A stretch of DNA of 64,000 nt, from NCBI RefSeq assembly GCF_003434305.1, contig NZ_QKKX01000009.1, forward strand, positions 186,001 through 250,000. The letters are read 5' to 3'. The notes beneath the pieces are model-generated. The model was not told the origin of the DNA and did not search any database. It saw nothing but the letters and a program-made list of their open reading frames with translations. Each line of letters starts with the position of its first letter. The first letter of the stretch is position 1. Origin of the DNA: Micromonospora sp. MW-13. GTDB taxonomy: Bacteria; Actinomycetota; Actinomycetes; Mycobacteriales; Micromonosporaceae. Position numbers and translations under genes: made by a program. Positions 1-7,933 of the stretch are shown one piece after another.

Positions 1-531
1 CGGCCGTTCCGCCCGGCCATCGCCACCCCCGGCCAGGCGCGGCTCACCGCCCGGCTGCCGGGCGGCCGGCGTACCGTCGCGGTGGCCGCCGCCGCGGTGC
101 TGCTGGTGCCCGCGGTGCTCCTGGACTCCGACCCCCCGGTGCGGCCCGGCTCGGATGTCGCCGCCGCCGCGACCGCCGCCCTCACCCCCACCCCGACCCC
201 GACCCGGGCGCCGACGGCGCGCCCGACCTCCCGCGCCGCTGCCGTCGGCCGGGCGGCCCTCGAACAGCCCCGGCGCGGCACCGGGTCACCCACCCCGGAA
301 CGCGACGGGCTCTGCGGCGCCCCGGCCAACCCGTTCGGGTACGACTACTGCGGCGGCTCCCGCATCCGCAAGCCGGACGTGCGGGTGTGCGACTACTTCG
401 ACTGCGGGCAGGACTTCTGGGCCGGGAAGGGTTACCTGGTGCAGTGCCGCGACGGCGCGTTCAGCCTCACCGGCGGTCGTGCCGACGCGTGCGCCACCCA
501 CGACGGCCTGCGCCGCACCGTCTGGACCTGA
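1..531 (+). CDS. Secreted or membrane-anchored cysteine-rich protein, DUF3761-like C-terminus (5' partial)
   Basis: The frame is open from the first base, so the true start lies upstream of the window and 176 residues are visible. A hydrophobic stretch of Ala, Val and Leu around residues 26-41 looks like a membrane anchor or late signal peptide. It is followed by a Pro/Thr/Ala-rich linker of about 50 residues, then a compact C-terminal domain with six cysteines. The end of that domain (CRDG, then a Ser-rich stretch, then ACATHDG) resembles DUF3761, a small extracytoplasmic domain of unknown function. The six cysteines would suit three disulfides outside the cell. Family assignment is from pattern memory. 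A GTG at position 82 is possible as a start but would leave no positively charged N-region. Confidence 0.6.
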   Translation, partial: RPFRPAIATPGQARLTARLPGGRRTVAVAAAAVLLVPAVLLDSDPPVRPGSDVAAAATAALTPTPTPTRAPTARPTSRAAAVGRAALEQPRRGTGSPTPERDGLCGAPANPFGYDYCGGSRIRKPDVRVCDYFDCGQDFWAGKGYLVQCRDGAFSLTGGRADACATHDGLRRTVWT

Positions 532-590
532 GCCCGCCGTCCCGGGCCGGCGGGGTGCGGGGGTGGCGCGGGTGTCGCATCATCAGCGGC

Positions 591-965
591 GTGATCAATC
601 TGAAGCGGGACCACCACCGTAAGAAGAAGCGGCGCGGCGACAACTCCTGCTCCGACTGCGACTGCGACGGTCCGGACTGCTGCGACTTCGGGCTCTTCTC
701 GTTCATGCTCACCCTCGGCTCGGTGGCCGCCGGGGCCACCCGGGCGCCGGTCGTCGACCGGGCCGGCCGGGCCGCCATCCTCGGCTACCGGCGCTGGCTG
801 TCGCACCGCTGGCCGGGCCAGTGCCGCTACACCCCGACGTGCAGCGCGTACGGGCTGACCGCCGTCGAGCGGTACGGGCTGGCCGTGGGCGGGCGGATGG
901 CCGCCGAGCGGTTGCGCCGCTGCAAGCCCGCCGTGCCCCGGGGCACCCACGACCCGGTCCGCTGA
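591..965 (+). CDS. yidD: Membrane protein insertion efficiency factor YidD
   Basis: YidD proteins are small peripheral membrane proteins that help YidC/SecYEG insert membrane proteins. The diagnostic core is visible: CRYTPTCSAYG followed by an amphipathic helix and RRCKP near the C-terminus. With the GTG at 591 the protein is 124 residues, somewhat longer than the usual 70-110. The extra part is an N-terminal head with a run of Lys/Arg and five cysteines within about 15 residues, which most YidD proteins lack. The usual neighbours rpmH, rnpA and yidC are absent here, so this may be a second, stand-alone copy. The start is uncertain because no good Shine-Dalgarno sequence precedes 591. A strong hairpin follows the stop. 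Confidence 0.85.
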   Translation: MINLKRDHHRKKKRRGDNSCSDCDCDGPDCCDFGLFSFMLTLGSVAAGATRAPVVDRAGRAAILGYRRWLSHRWPGQCRYTPTCSAYGLTAVERYGLAVGGRMAAERLRRCKPAVPRGTHDPVR

Positions 966-987
966 CCGCCCGTTTCCTGCGTCCAGC

Positions 988-1019
988 CCGGCTCCGGCCG
1001 TTCCGACGGCCGGAGCCGG
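988..1019 (+). terminator. Hairpin terminator after yidD
   Basis: A perfect 13-bp stem (988-1000 with 1007-1019) has a 6-nt loop and lies 22 bp after the yidD stop. The downstream tract is only weakly T-rich. It can also serve the convergent radical SAM gene that ends at 1099. Confidence 0.7.
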
Positions 1020-1098
1020 CGTCCTTTGTGTCGTGGCGAGGCGAGGCGAGGGCCGGGCTGCGACAGTTCCGTCTCCGCCGAGCCGACGCACTTGGCGG

Positions 1099-2535
1099 TC
1101 ACCGGCCGAACAGTCGCTCGTGCTGGGCCCGGGCCAGCTCCACCAGCCGGCGCCGCACGTGCGGTAACCCGACCTCCCCGAACTGGAGGTCCACGGCGCT
1201 GTGGTCCAGCAGTCGCGCCGGGGCGTACCGGCCCGTCGCCAGCAACCGGTGCCACTCCGGCGTGCCGGGGTAGGGCCGGAACTCGAAGACGCTCGCCCGG
1301 AAGGAGCCGGGCGCGTTCTCGGTCAGATCCCACAGCTCGTGTACGTACCGGACGGTCTCCTCCAGCTCGGCGCGCGTCTCGGTGGGCAGGCCGAGGATGA
1401 AGTACCCCTTGACGTTGATGCCCCAGCGGGTGAGCCGGCGGACCACGTCCCGGGTCAGCTCGGGCCTGATCCGTTTCCCGATGTGGCCGAGAACCCGCTC
1501 GCTGCCGGACTCGATGCCGAGGGCGACCTCCCGGCAGCCGTTCGCGGCGATCGTCTCCAGCAGGGCGTCGTCGGTGCGGGCGAGGATGTTGATCCGGCCG
1601 GTGGCGTCCCAGGCGTACCGGCTGCCGACGTCGGCTGAGGTGAAGGCGGCCATGCAGCGCCGGATGAACCGCTCGTGGCCGAGGAAGAAGTCGTCGACGA
1701 ACCGGAACGCCCGCACGCCGTACTGGATGTTGAGTTCGTCCATCTCGGCGATGATGTTGTCCGGCTCCCGGGTGCGGACGGTGACGTCCGGGTTGGCGCT
1801 GACGGCCGCGCCGCAGAACGAACAGTCGTACGGGGAGCCGCGGGCGCCCACCATCGCCGCCTCCCACGGCCCCTCGTCCGGCCGGTACGGGTCGTCGGCG
1901 AAGAACCGCCGGTCGACGAACGGCAGCGAGTTGATGTCCGGCGCCAGGTGCCAGCCTGTCCCCGCCTCGCCGCCCGTGACCGGCGTACCCAGGATCGGGT
2001 CCCGCCACAGCACGCCCGGAAGCCGCACCCGCTGGCGGTGGTCGTTCAGCAGCTCGGCGACCCGGGTCTCGGCCTCGCCGACGATCAGCGCCTCCAGGCG
2101 GGCGAACCGCGAGTCCGCGATGACCGCCTCCGGCATCGCCTTCGCCTGGTGACCACCGACCATGACCTGGATCGCGGGGTCGAGGCCGGCGGCGATCCGG
2201 GCGCTCAGCTCGTACGTCGGTGCCAGCAGGTTGAATCCCACCCAGCGGGGCGCGGCCTCGTTGACGAGGCTCTGGATCCGGTCGATGCCGAGGCCGAGGG
2301 ACTCCCCGTCGAGCACGCCCACGCTGAAGCCCTGCACCGTGGCGTAGGTGGCGAGGTAGCCCATGCCGAGCACCGGCAGCGTGAAGTCGTTGACCCGGGG
2401 ACGGAGCGTGTAGTCGCGCAGCGGCGCGTTGACCAGCAGCAGGTCGAGCGGCGTGCCCGGCTCGACGCCGAGGATGGGCTGTTCAGACGGCCCCGGCCTG
2501 CCGGCCGCCGATGCCACTGTCGGTGAAGTCGTCAT
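1099..2535 (-). CDS. B12-binding-domain radical SAM protein with an altered cluster motif
   Basis: This 478-residue protein has the class B radical SAM layout. An N-terminal cobalamin-binding-like Rossmann domain (about residues 30-170, starting LDLLLVNAP) is followed by a radical SAM TIM barrel (about 225-430). Later barrel motifs are intact: the GIESGSE segment and the LPTET segment. Such proteins catalyse methylations or rearrangements with SAM. The cluster motif, normally C-x3-C-x2-C, reads GSPYDCSFCG at residues 233-242. The first cysteine position is Ser234, with Cys238 and Cys241 kept. The substrate cannot be inferred. The gene stands alone between yidD and an accessory region. The ATG at 2535 is the only sensible start, with an AT-rich promoter-like stretch upstream. 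Confidence 0.85.
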   Translation of the reverse strand: MTTSPTVASAAGRPGPSEQPILGVEPGTPLDLLLVNAPLRDYTLRPRVNDFTLPVLGMGYLATYATVQGFSVGVLDGESLGLGIDRIQSLVNEAAPRWVGFNLLAPTYELSARIAAGLDPAIQVMVGGHQAKAMPEAVIADSRFARLEALIVGEAETRVAELLNDHRQRVRLPGVLWRDPILGTPVTGGEAGTGWHLAPDINSLPFVDRRFFADDPYRPDEGPWEAAMVGARGSPYDCSFCGAAVSANPDVTVRTREPDNIIAEMDELNIQYGVRAFRFVDDFFLGHERFIRRCMAAFTSADVGSRYAWDATGRINILARTDDALLETIAANGCREVALGIESGSERVLGHIGKRIRPELTRDVVRRLTRWGINVKGYFILGLPTETRAELEETVRYVHELWDLTENAPGSFRASVFEFRPYPGTPEWHRLLATGRYAPARLLDHSAVDLQFGEVGLPHVRRRLVELARAQHERLFGR

Positions 2536-2950
2536 CGCCCAGGGTTAACACACGCTGTGGAGATGGGAAAATATGAATGTCCGTCTTATCGGATAGTGCA
2601 ACCCCCCTCCCCGAACCGTTTCGACCGGGGTGCGGAAGAACGATCAGGCGGCGATCGTCCGGGCGGCGGAGTGGACGTCAGCCGGCAGCGGGTGAGTCAG
2701 CTCCCAGACGATCCGCATCGGCCGGTCCCCGGTGTGCTCCCGGTACGCCATCGGCCCCGCGTACAGGTAGGCGCCTCGACCGGCCGGGCAACGCGGCGTC
2801 GGCGGCCGACATCGCTGGCTGGCTGGGGCGGTGCGAGGTCCGCTGGCAGGAGACGGAAGCGCCTGACCTGCCCGGTTCCCTACTCGCTATCGTTTTTTTC
2901 GTCTTGGCGGGTATGGTGGGGTGGGTTCGAGGCGTCCGGAGGGTGATGTT
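2536..2950. other. Intergenic region with promoter-like AT-rich stretch and a gene remnant
   Basis: No intact gene is seen. The first 70 bp are unusually AT-rich for this genome (around 2560-2600) and probably carry the promoter of the radical SAM gene read leftwards. The middle holds a degenerate coding fragment on the minus strand, listed separately. The last 40 bp include the GGAGGG ribosome binding site for the HTH gene at 2951. Confidence 0.5.
2644..2775 (-). pseudogene. C-terminal remnant of an uncharacterised actinobacterial protein
   Basis: Read on the minus strand, about 43 codons give protein-like sequence ending in a stop: GAYLYAGPMAYREHTGDRP, then a short amphipathic segment ending ARTIAA. 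Upstream of 2775 the frame turns into Arg/Pro/Cys-rich sequence with no start, so only the tail survives. The fragment recalls the C-terminus of small hypothetical proteins common in Micromonospora, which is memory rather than a search. It sits directly beside the toxin-antitoxin pair, consistent with past rearrangement here. Confidence 0.4.
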
Positions 2951-3436
2951 GTGACCGTGGTGCCGGCAGGCGGCGTGGAGCCCAACGGCGAGGAACTCAG
3001 GCGTTTTGCCCGGCGATTCCTTCGAGGGCGGCGATTGCAGCTGATCATCGATGGGTCGGAGCCGGTGGACGTGCCGGCTGTGGTGGGCGAGGCGCTGGCT
3101 GAGGTTGTCTCGATCCTGGGCCGCGGGCGACCGGTGCGGGTGATGCAGGAAAACGTCGAGCTCTCTACCGGAGAGGCTGCCGCGATCCTCGGAGTGACGA
3201 GGCCGACCGTGGTCAAGCTGATGAACGACGGCCTGTTGCCCTACACCCGCCCCAACTCCAGTCGCCGGGTTGCCCTGCACGACGTGCTGGCCTACAGGGA
3301 GCAGCGATCGAAGGCCCGGCGCGAGGCGCTGGACGAGCTCACCGGGGACGCGATCGACATGGGCGTCTACGACGAGGCGATGCGGCGTGGGCGCGAGCCG
3401 TCGGACGATCAGCCGGGGCGTGACGACCGCCGATGA
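2951..3436 (+). CDS. HTH (excisionase/MerR-like) antitoxin of a PIN toxin pair
   Basis: This 161-residue protein would bind DNA and, as antitoxin, neutralise the PIN protein encoded next. An N-terminal region (1-60) precedes a helix-turn-helix of the excisionase type at about 62-105: ELSTGEAAAILGVTRPTVVK, then the LxY-x-RPNSSRRV wing. The C-terminus is acidic and Arg-rich, as is usual for toxin-binding tails. The GTG at 2951 is chosen because GGAGGG at 2938-2943 is seven bases upstream; an earlier in-frame GTG at 2921 lacks such a site. The stop overlaps the toxin ATG by four bases, showing translational coupling. Autoregulation of the operon is expected for the class but no operator was identified. 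Confidence 0.8.
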   Translation: MTVVPAGGVEPNGEELRRFARRFLRGRRLQLIIDGSEPVDVPAVVGEALAEVVSILGRGRPVRVMQENVELSTGEAAAILGVTRPTVVKLMNDGLLPYTRPNSSRRVALHDVLAYREQRSKARREALDELTGDAIDMGVYDEAMRRGREPSDDQPGRDDRR

Positions 3437-3900
3437 TCGTAGCCGTGCTGGATGCGTGCGTTCTCGTGCCCAGTGTCCTCGCCGACACCCTGCTCCGTTG
3501 CGCCGAGCAGGATCTGTATCGCCCGGTCTGGTCCGAGGCGATCCTCAACGAGGTGCGTCGGAACCTGCCGACTTCGGTTCGCGGCGCAAAAGCCGAACGT
3601 CGGATCGAGGTCATGCGTGAGCACTTCCCGGAGGCGATCGTCACCGCCAACCTCCGCGATTTTCCCGACCACGCGCTCGCGCCGTATGCCATCGAAGCGC
3701 TGCACCCCGACGATTTCCTCTGCGCCCTGCTGGACGCCGCCCCGGATCGGATTGCGGAGGTCATCATGCAGCAAGCGGAGGCCACCGGAAGGGGTGGGCG
3801 GCCGAGACTGGACATCGACGACATTCTCGCCGGCCTGGCCGGATGCCGGGTCACCCGGTTTGCCCACCGGGTTTCCGTGAAGCTGACACCTGAGCGGTAG
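3433..3900 (+). CDS. PIN-domain toxin (VapC-like ribonuclease), apparently internally deleted
   Basis: PIN-domain toxins are Mg-dependent ribonucleases that cleave tRNA or rRNA. The N-terminus (IVAVLDACVLVP, Asp7) and the first helix with Glu40 (ILNEVRRNL) match the family, as does the later NLRDFP strand with Asp76. The 155-residue length is short for this subgroup, which I recall as about 185-190. Residues 65-68 (FPEA) run straight into IVTANLRDF. Relatives have about 30 residues there that contain the conserved TNDPKDRHVLAA helix. That segment carries catalytic acidic residues, so the toxin is probably inactive. The C-terminal half is intact. The gene overlaps the antitoxin gene by ATGA and shares its ribosome traffic. 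Confidence 0.75.
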   Translation: MIVAVLDACVLVPSVLADTLLRCAEQDLYRPVWSEAILNEVRRNLPTSVRGAKAERRIEVMREHFPEAIVTANLRDFPDHALAPYAIEALHPDDFLCALLDAAPDRIAEVIMQQAEATGRGGRPRLDIDDILAGLAGCRVTRFAHRVSVKLTPER

Positions 3901-4007
3901 CGAATCGGTGTGGCGGCTGGTACCTCTATTGACCAGCCAGGTTCACCATGCGGTCGGACGCCGGAAGGTTCGAGCGGGCGCTGTGATGGTGGTCCCCGAT
4001 AGGGGTG

Positions 4008-4046
4008 CCCGGGCACCTGCCACCAGATCGGCGACAGGTGCCCGGG
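4008..4046. terminator. Bidirectional hairpin between the PIN gene and the M6 peptidase
   Basis: CCCGGGCACCTG at 4008-4019 pairs perfectly with CAGGTGCCCGGG at 4035-4046 across a 15-nt loop. It lies between two convergent genes (stops at 3900 and 4064) and has no strong T tract on either side. Confidence 0.7.
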
Positions 4047-4063
4047 GGTTGTGCTGGGTCAGG

Positions 4064-6280
4064 TCAGGCGGTGCCGCCCGGCTGGACCACTCCGTTGACC
4101 GTCAGCGTGTACGGCGCGTACTGGTTGACCTGCTCGGTCGGCTCGTCGTAGGCGACCACGGCGACGACCTTCGGGAACGGGCTGAGCAGGGCGAGCTGCG
4201 CCCGGTTCAGCGTCAGGCCCGACCGGCCGTCGAACTCGAACTGCGCGGCGATCGAGTGCTGCTCGTCGATGCCGATCAGGCGCAGGTTCCAGTTGTTGAC
4301 GGTGATCGGCTTGATCTCCGTCGGCGAGTCGAACGGGGTGAGGCTGCTGCCGTCGCTGACCGCCGTGCCGCCGACGGTGATGTCGTCGAGCAGCAGACCG
4401 CCCTCGTTGACGCCGCCGTCGCTGACGTAGCGGAAGCCGAGCAGGATCGTCTTGCCGGCGTACGCGGACAGGTCGAACGAGTGCGCCTCGAACCCGTCGG
4501 TCGTCCCGTTGAGCGCCGGACCGAACGGCCCGTCGACCGTCTTGTCACCCGGGATGGCGGTGTAGGTCGCGCCGCCGTCGGTGGAGACGGTGACGTAACC
4601 GTAGTCGAAGCCGAACTCCGCGCCGTACTTGGCGGCGAAGCGCAGCGTCGGGTCGGCGGTCGGCACGGCGACCGACGTGACCGCCCCGGCGTCGATGTTG
4701 TTGCCGTTCCCGGACCACAGGACCGGGTTGCCGGAGCGGTCTGGGTCGTTCGACACGACGGTCCACGCCAGCGGCAGCGGCGGCAGCGTCTTGGCGGCCT
4801 GGAACGACAGCGAACGCAGGTCACGGCCGCGCAGGAGCTGCCCGTCGGCCTTCTGCAACGGTACGAAGTCGGCCCCGTTCGGCGCCGCCCCCGGGGTGGC
4901 GTTGGCGGCCGGGTTGGCCAGGTTGACCGTGGAGCGCAGGCTCGGCGTGGTCACCCGGCTCTTCGGTACGCCGAGCATGACCCCGTGCTGCGAGTCACCG
5001 ACGATCTTGTCGACCAGCGTCATCGTCTGGTAGTCGTGGATGACCTGGTACATCTTGCTGACGCCCTTGGCCTTCAGCGCCGCGTCCAGGCTGGCCAGCC
5101 CCTGCCGCTCACCGTCGTTGTGCAGCCGGGAGATGATGTCCGTGCCGTACCGGTCGTACAGGAACTGCATGAACGAGTACGCGTTGCCGTAGTCGGCGAG
5201 CACCGCGTTCGGGTTCGGGCTCTCGCCCCAGAGGGTGAGCGAGTTCTCCGGGCCGCCGCAGTCCCGTGGGTTGACGTTGTACGGCGTCTGCACCGTGCCG
5301 AAGCCCTGGTAGCAGTAGAGGTGGCTGTCGGCTCCCCGGTCGAAGACGGTCGTCGTGGTGTCGACGTAGCCGGTCAGCGTCTGGGCGAAGTCGGACAGGC
5401 CCTCGTTGATCCAGTTCCCCTCGAAGGGGTCGGTGTAGTAGTGCGCCAGGTGCTGCCACTCGTGGGCGAAGGTGCCCTCGTAGCTGAAGGGACGGGCCGG
5501 GCGGCTGGTGCACAGGTCGTTGGTGGGCTCGTTCGGCGGGTTCGCGCCGGTGCGGTGGGCCCAGTCGAACGCGTCGACGGTCATGACGTTGCGGTCGAAC
5601 AGCTCGTTGAACTGGGCCGAGAAGAAGCCGGCGATGTAGGTCGGGTTGGCCGGGAACCCGTAGTAGTTGTCGTCCCGGACGTTGTCGACCAGGGTGACCG
5701 TCTTGTTGCCGCCGCCGGTGTAGTCGCCGCCGTTGCCGTTGGCGTCCGGTCCGAGCAGGGCGTTGGTGCCGTCACGGTCCGGCGGCGTGCTGAACGCGGC
5801 CGTCTCCTTCGGGTACATGTTGGTGTCGAACTCGTGGACGAAGCTCGCCACCTGCTCGTCGGTGATCTGCGTCGACGAGGGGATCTGGGTTCGGCAGTCG
5901 CCGGCCGGGAAGGCGATGTCGTTGGCGACCCACACCTCGACGTTGTTGCCAACGCCCCGCAGCGTGTAGTCCTTGCGGTAGAGCTGGCCCTGGAGGTCGT
6001 CCATGCCGAGCCACTGCCGGACCGTACCGACCGGCGGCGTCGCCGCGGCGGACGTGGTCTTCGAACGCGACTGCGTGCGCGGCTGGTACCGGGCCGGCGT
6101 CTCGACCTTGCGGCCGTCCAGCGTGAAGTCCTTGCGGGTGAGCTCCCGGGTGTCGCTGGGCTGAGCCTGCTTCGCCACGGGCTGCTCGGGCGCGGCCGTC
6201 GCGGCTGACGCGGGAAGGACGCCCATAAGTGGTAAAACGAGTGTGATGGCTGCTGCACCGGCGATGCGGCTGCGTGCCAT
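4064..6280 (-). CDS. Secreted immune-inhibitor-A-like zinc metallopeptidase (M6 family)
   Basis: M6 peptidases are exported zinc proteases that degrade extracellular proteins. The 738-residue protein starts with MARSRIAGAA and a hydrophobic core ending ASA at about residue 26, a standard Sec signal peptide. A propeptide-like region follows. The zinc site HEWQH is at 273-277, with NEGLSDFAQ some 23 residues later supplying the likely third ligand. The last 250 residues include an immune-inhibitor-type beta-sandwich (VSTDGGATYT, DLSAYAGKTILLGFRY). ATG 6280 is chosen because an AAAGGGGGG tract precedes it and the signal peptide begins there; the frame is open 28 codons further up. It is transcribed divergently from the helicase gene, with inverted repeats between them. 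No partner gene is evident. Confidence 0.85.
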   Translation of the reverse strand: MARSRIAGAAAITLVLPLMGVLPASAATAAPEQPVAKQAQPSDTRELTRKDFTLDGRKVETPARYQPRTQSRSKTTSAAATPPVGTVRQWLGMDDLQGQLYRKDYTLRGVGNNVEVWVANDIAFPAGDCRTQIPSSTQITDEQVASFVHEFDTNMYPKETAAFSTPPDRDGTNALLGPDANGNGGDYTGGGNKTVTLVDNVRDDNYYGFPANPTYIAGFFSAQFNELFDRNVMTVDAFDWAHRTGANPPNEPTNDLCTSRPARPFSYEGTFAHEWQHLAHYYTDPFEGNWINEGLSDFAQTLTGYVDTTTTVFDRGADSHLYCYQGFGTVQTPYNVNPRDCGGPENSLTLWGESPNPNAVLADYGNAYSFMQFLYDRYGTDIISRLHNDGERQGLASLDAALKAKGVSKMYQVIHDYQTMTLVDKIVGDSQHGVMLGVPKSRVTTPSLRSTVNLANPAANATPGAAPNGADFVPLQKADGQLLRGRDLRSLSFQAAKTLPPLPLAWTVVSNDPDRSGNPVLWSGNGNNIDAGAVTSVAVPTADPTLRFAAKYGAEFGFDYGYVTVSTDGGATYTAIPGDKTVDGPFGPALNGTTDGFEAHSFDLSAYAGKTILLGFRYVSDGGVNEGGLLLDDITVGGTAVSDGSSLTPFDSPTEIKPITVNNWNLRLIGIDEQHSIAAQFEFDGRSGLTLNRAQLALLSPFPKVVAVVAYDEPTEQVNQYAPYTLTVNGVVQPGGTA

Positions 6281-6359
6281 GGGCCCCCCTTTGGGTGATG
6301 TGAATCCGGTTGACGGGGTCGCCGTCGAAATCCACCGGGATAACATCCATGTTCGTACT

Positions 6360-6382
6360 GGCAATGATTGCCTTTGGCAATC
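6360..6382. promoter_or_regulatory. Three alternating GGCAAT/ATTGCC half-sites in a divergent promoter region
   Basis: GGCAATGATTGCC (6360-6372) is followed by TTTGGCAATC, so GATTGCC and GGCAATC also pair across TTT (6366-6382). The cluster lies in the 238-bp gap between the peptidase start (6280) and the helicase start (6519) and looks like an operator for a dimeric repressor. No cognate regulator is identified. Confidence 0.4.
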
Positions 6383-6518
6383 GTCCTACCGCACGATCCG
6401 TCTCCACCGGGCCGGCCCTCCTCCCTTGTGGACGCCGCGTGCCCCTACCGGAGCCGTGGGTACGGCCGTGTCGGTGCCGGCGGGTAGGGTGCGCAGCACC
6501 TGGTGGGAGGGGAGATCG

Positions 6519-7841
6519 ATGCTCGGGCTGGAGGTGCCGCCCGCCGTCGAGGCGGAGCGCGTCATCACGGCCGTGCTGGCCGACCTGCGCTCCGGTGACC
6601 ACCGGGGCGTGGTGGTCGACTCGCCGCCCGGGGCCGGCAAGTCGACCCTGGTGGTCCGGGCCGCCGCCGAGCTGGCCGCCGCCGGTGAGCCGTTGATCAT
6701 CATCGCGCAGACCAACGAGCAGGTCGACGACCTCGTCGACCGGCTCGCCCGCAAGGCCCCGGAGCTGCGGATCGGCCGGCTCTCGGCCACCGAGTACAAG
6801 CCGACCGACCGGGTGAAGGGCCACGACACGGTCCGGGTCGCCGCGAAGGTCGCCGACCTCGGCGAGCCGGCCGTCATCATCGGTACGGCCGCCAAGTGGG
6901 CGATGGTCAGCGACGGCTCCTGGCCGTGGGCGATCGTGGACGAGGCGTACCAGATGCGGTCGGACGCCCTGTTGCGGGTGGCCGGCAGGGTCGAGCGGGC
7001 CCTGTTCGTGGGGGATCCCGGGCAGCTCGACCCGTTCTCGACGGTCGAGACCGCGCGGTGGACGGGGCTGACCTGGGATCCGATGCAGTCCGCGGTGGCG
7101 GTGCTGCTGCGGCACAACCCGGAGCTGCCGGTGCACCGGCTGCCGGTGTCCTGGCGGCTGCCCGCGTCGGCGGCGCCGGTGGTCGCGGCGGCGTTCTACC
7201 CGTTCACCGGGTTCCGTGCCGGCACCGGCATCGACGACCGGGCGCTCGCGTTGACCGAGGCGGGGCCGGGGGACGCCGTCGACGCGGCGGTGGAGCTGGC
7301 GGCGGCGACGGGCTGGGCACTGTACGAGTTGCCGGAACGGCACACCCTGCGCACCGACGCCGAGGCGGTCGCGGCCTGCGCCGCGCTCGCGCTGCGGGTG
7401 TTGCGGCGGGGAGCGGTCGCCGTCTCCGAGCACGCGCCGGCCGGCGCACCGGTCACCGCCGACCGGATCGCCGTCGGGGCCGCGCACCGCGACCAGGTCG
7501 CGGCCATCCGCGCGCACCTCGGCGCGGCCGGGGCGGGCATCACGGTGGACACCGCCAACCGGCTCCAGGGCCGCGAGTACGACGTGACGATCGTGCTGCA
7601 CCCGCTGTCCGGGCGGCGGGACGCGACGGCGTTCCACCTGGAGTCGGGGCGGCTGTGCGTGCTCACGTCCCGGCACCGGCACGCGTGCGTCGTGGTGGCA
7701 CGGGCGGGGATCGCGGAGCTGCTGGACGCCCACCCGTCGTCCGAGCCGGTGCACCTCGACGTCCCGGTCAAGTTCCCCGACGGCTGGCAGGCCCACCAGC
7801 ATCTGCTGGCCAGGCTGGCCGACCCGATGTGCCCGATCTGA
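6519..7841 (+). CDS. Stand-alone superfamily 1-type helicase/ATPase
   Basis: The 440-residue protein has the ordered motifs of an SF1 helicase core. Walker A is DSPPGAGKST (Lys41), Walker B is WAIVDEAYQM, motif III is FVGDPGQLDPF, motif V is ANRLQGREYDVTIV, and motif VI is the TSRHRHA segment. It resembles the Upf1/DNA2-like or AAA_30 type, yet has no nuclease or accessory domain, so its substrate (DNA or RNA) cannot be stated. ATG 6519 is chosen over upstream in-frame codons because GGGAGGGGAG sits just before it. It is monocistronic and divergent from the metallopeptidase. Placement beside toxin-antitoxin debris would suit an accessory or defence role, but nothing shows that directly. Confidence 0.8.
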   Translation: MLGLEVPPAVEAERVITAVLADLRSGDHRGVVVDSPPGAGKSTLVVRAAAELAAAGEPLIIIAQTNEQVDDLVDRLARKAPELRIGRLSATEYKPTDRVKGHDTVRVAAKVADLGEPAVIIGTAAKWAMVSDGSWPWAIVDEAYQMRSDALLRVAGRVERALFVGDPGQLDPFSTVETARWTGLTWDPMQSAVAVLLRHNPELPVHRLPVSWRLPASAAPVVAAAFYPFTGFRAGTGIDDRALALTEAGPGDAVDAAVELAAATGWALYELPERHTLRTDAEAVAACAALALRVLRRGAVAVSEHAPAGAPVTADRIAVGAAHRDQVAAIRAHLGAAGAGITVDTANRLQGREYDVTIVLHPLSGRRDATAFHLESGRLCVLTSRHRHACVVVARAGIAELLDAHPSSEPVHLDVPVKFPDGWQAHQHLLARLADPMCPI

Positions 7842-7913
7842 CCGGGGACTTTCGTCGCTGAGTTCGGCGCCGCGACACACGAGGTCAGCTTCAAGCGTCG
7901 GATGCCTTGGGTT

Positions 7914-7933
7914 CCATAGCATCGATGCTATGG
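7914..7933. promoter_or_regulatory. Perfect 20-bp palindrome, probable toxin-antitoxin operator
   Basis: CCATAGCATCGATGCTATGG is fully self-complementary and far more AT-rich than its surroundings. Its right arm includes the ATG (7930) of the HigB-like fragment, the position expected for an autoregulatory operator. It also lies 73 bp after the helicase stop, so a terminator role is a weaker alternative. Confidence 0.6.

Noticed and set aside
3908-6208. A 766-codon open frame on the plus strand opposite the M6 peptidase
   Set aside because: Its protein is Val/Arg/Gly-rich with no domain, whereas the minus-strand frame has a signal peptide and HEWQH. It is a GC-bias shadow.
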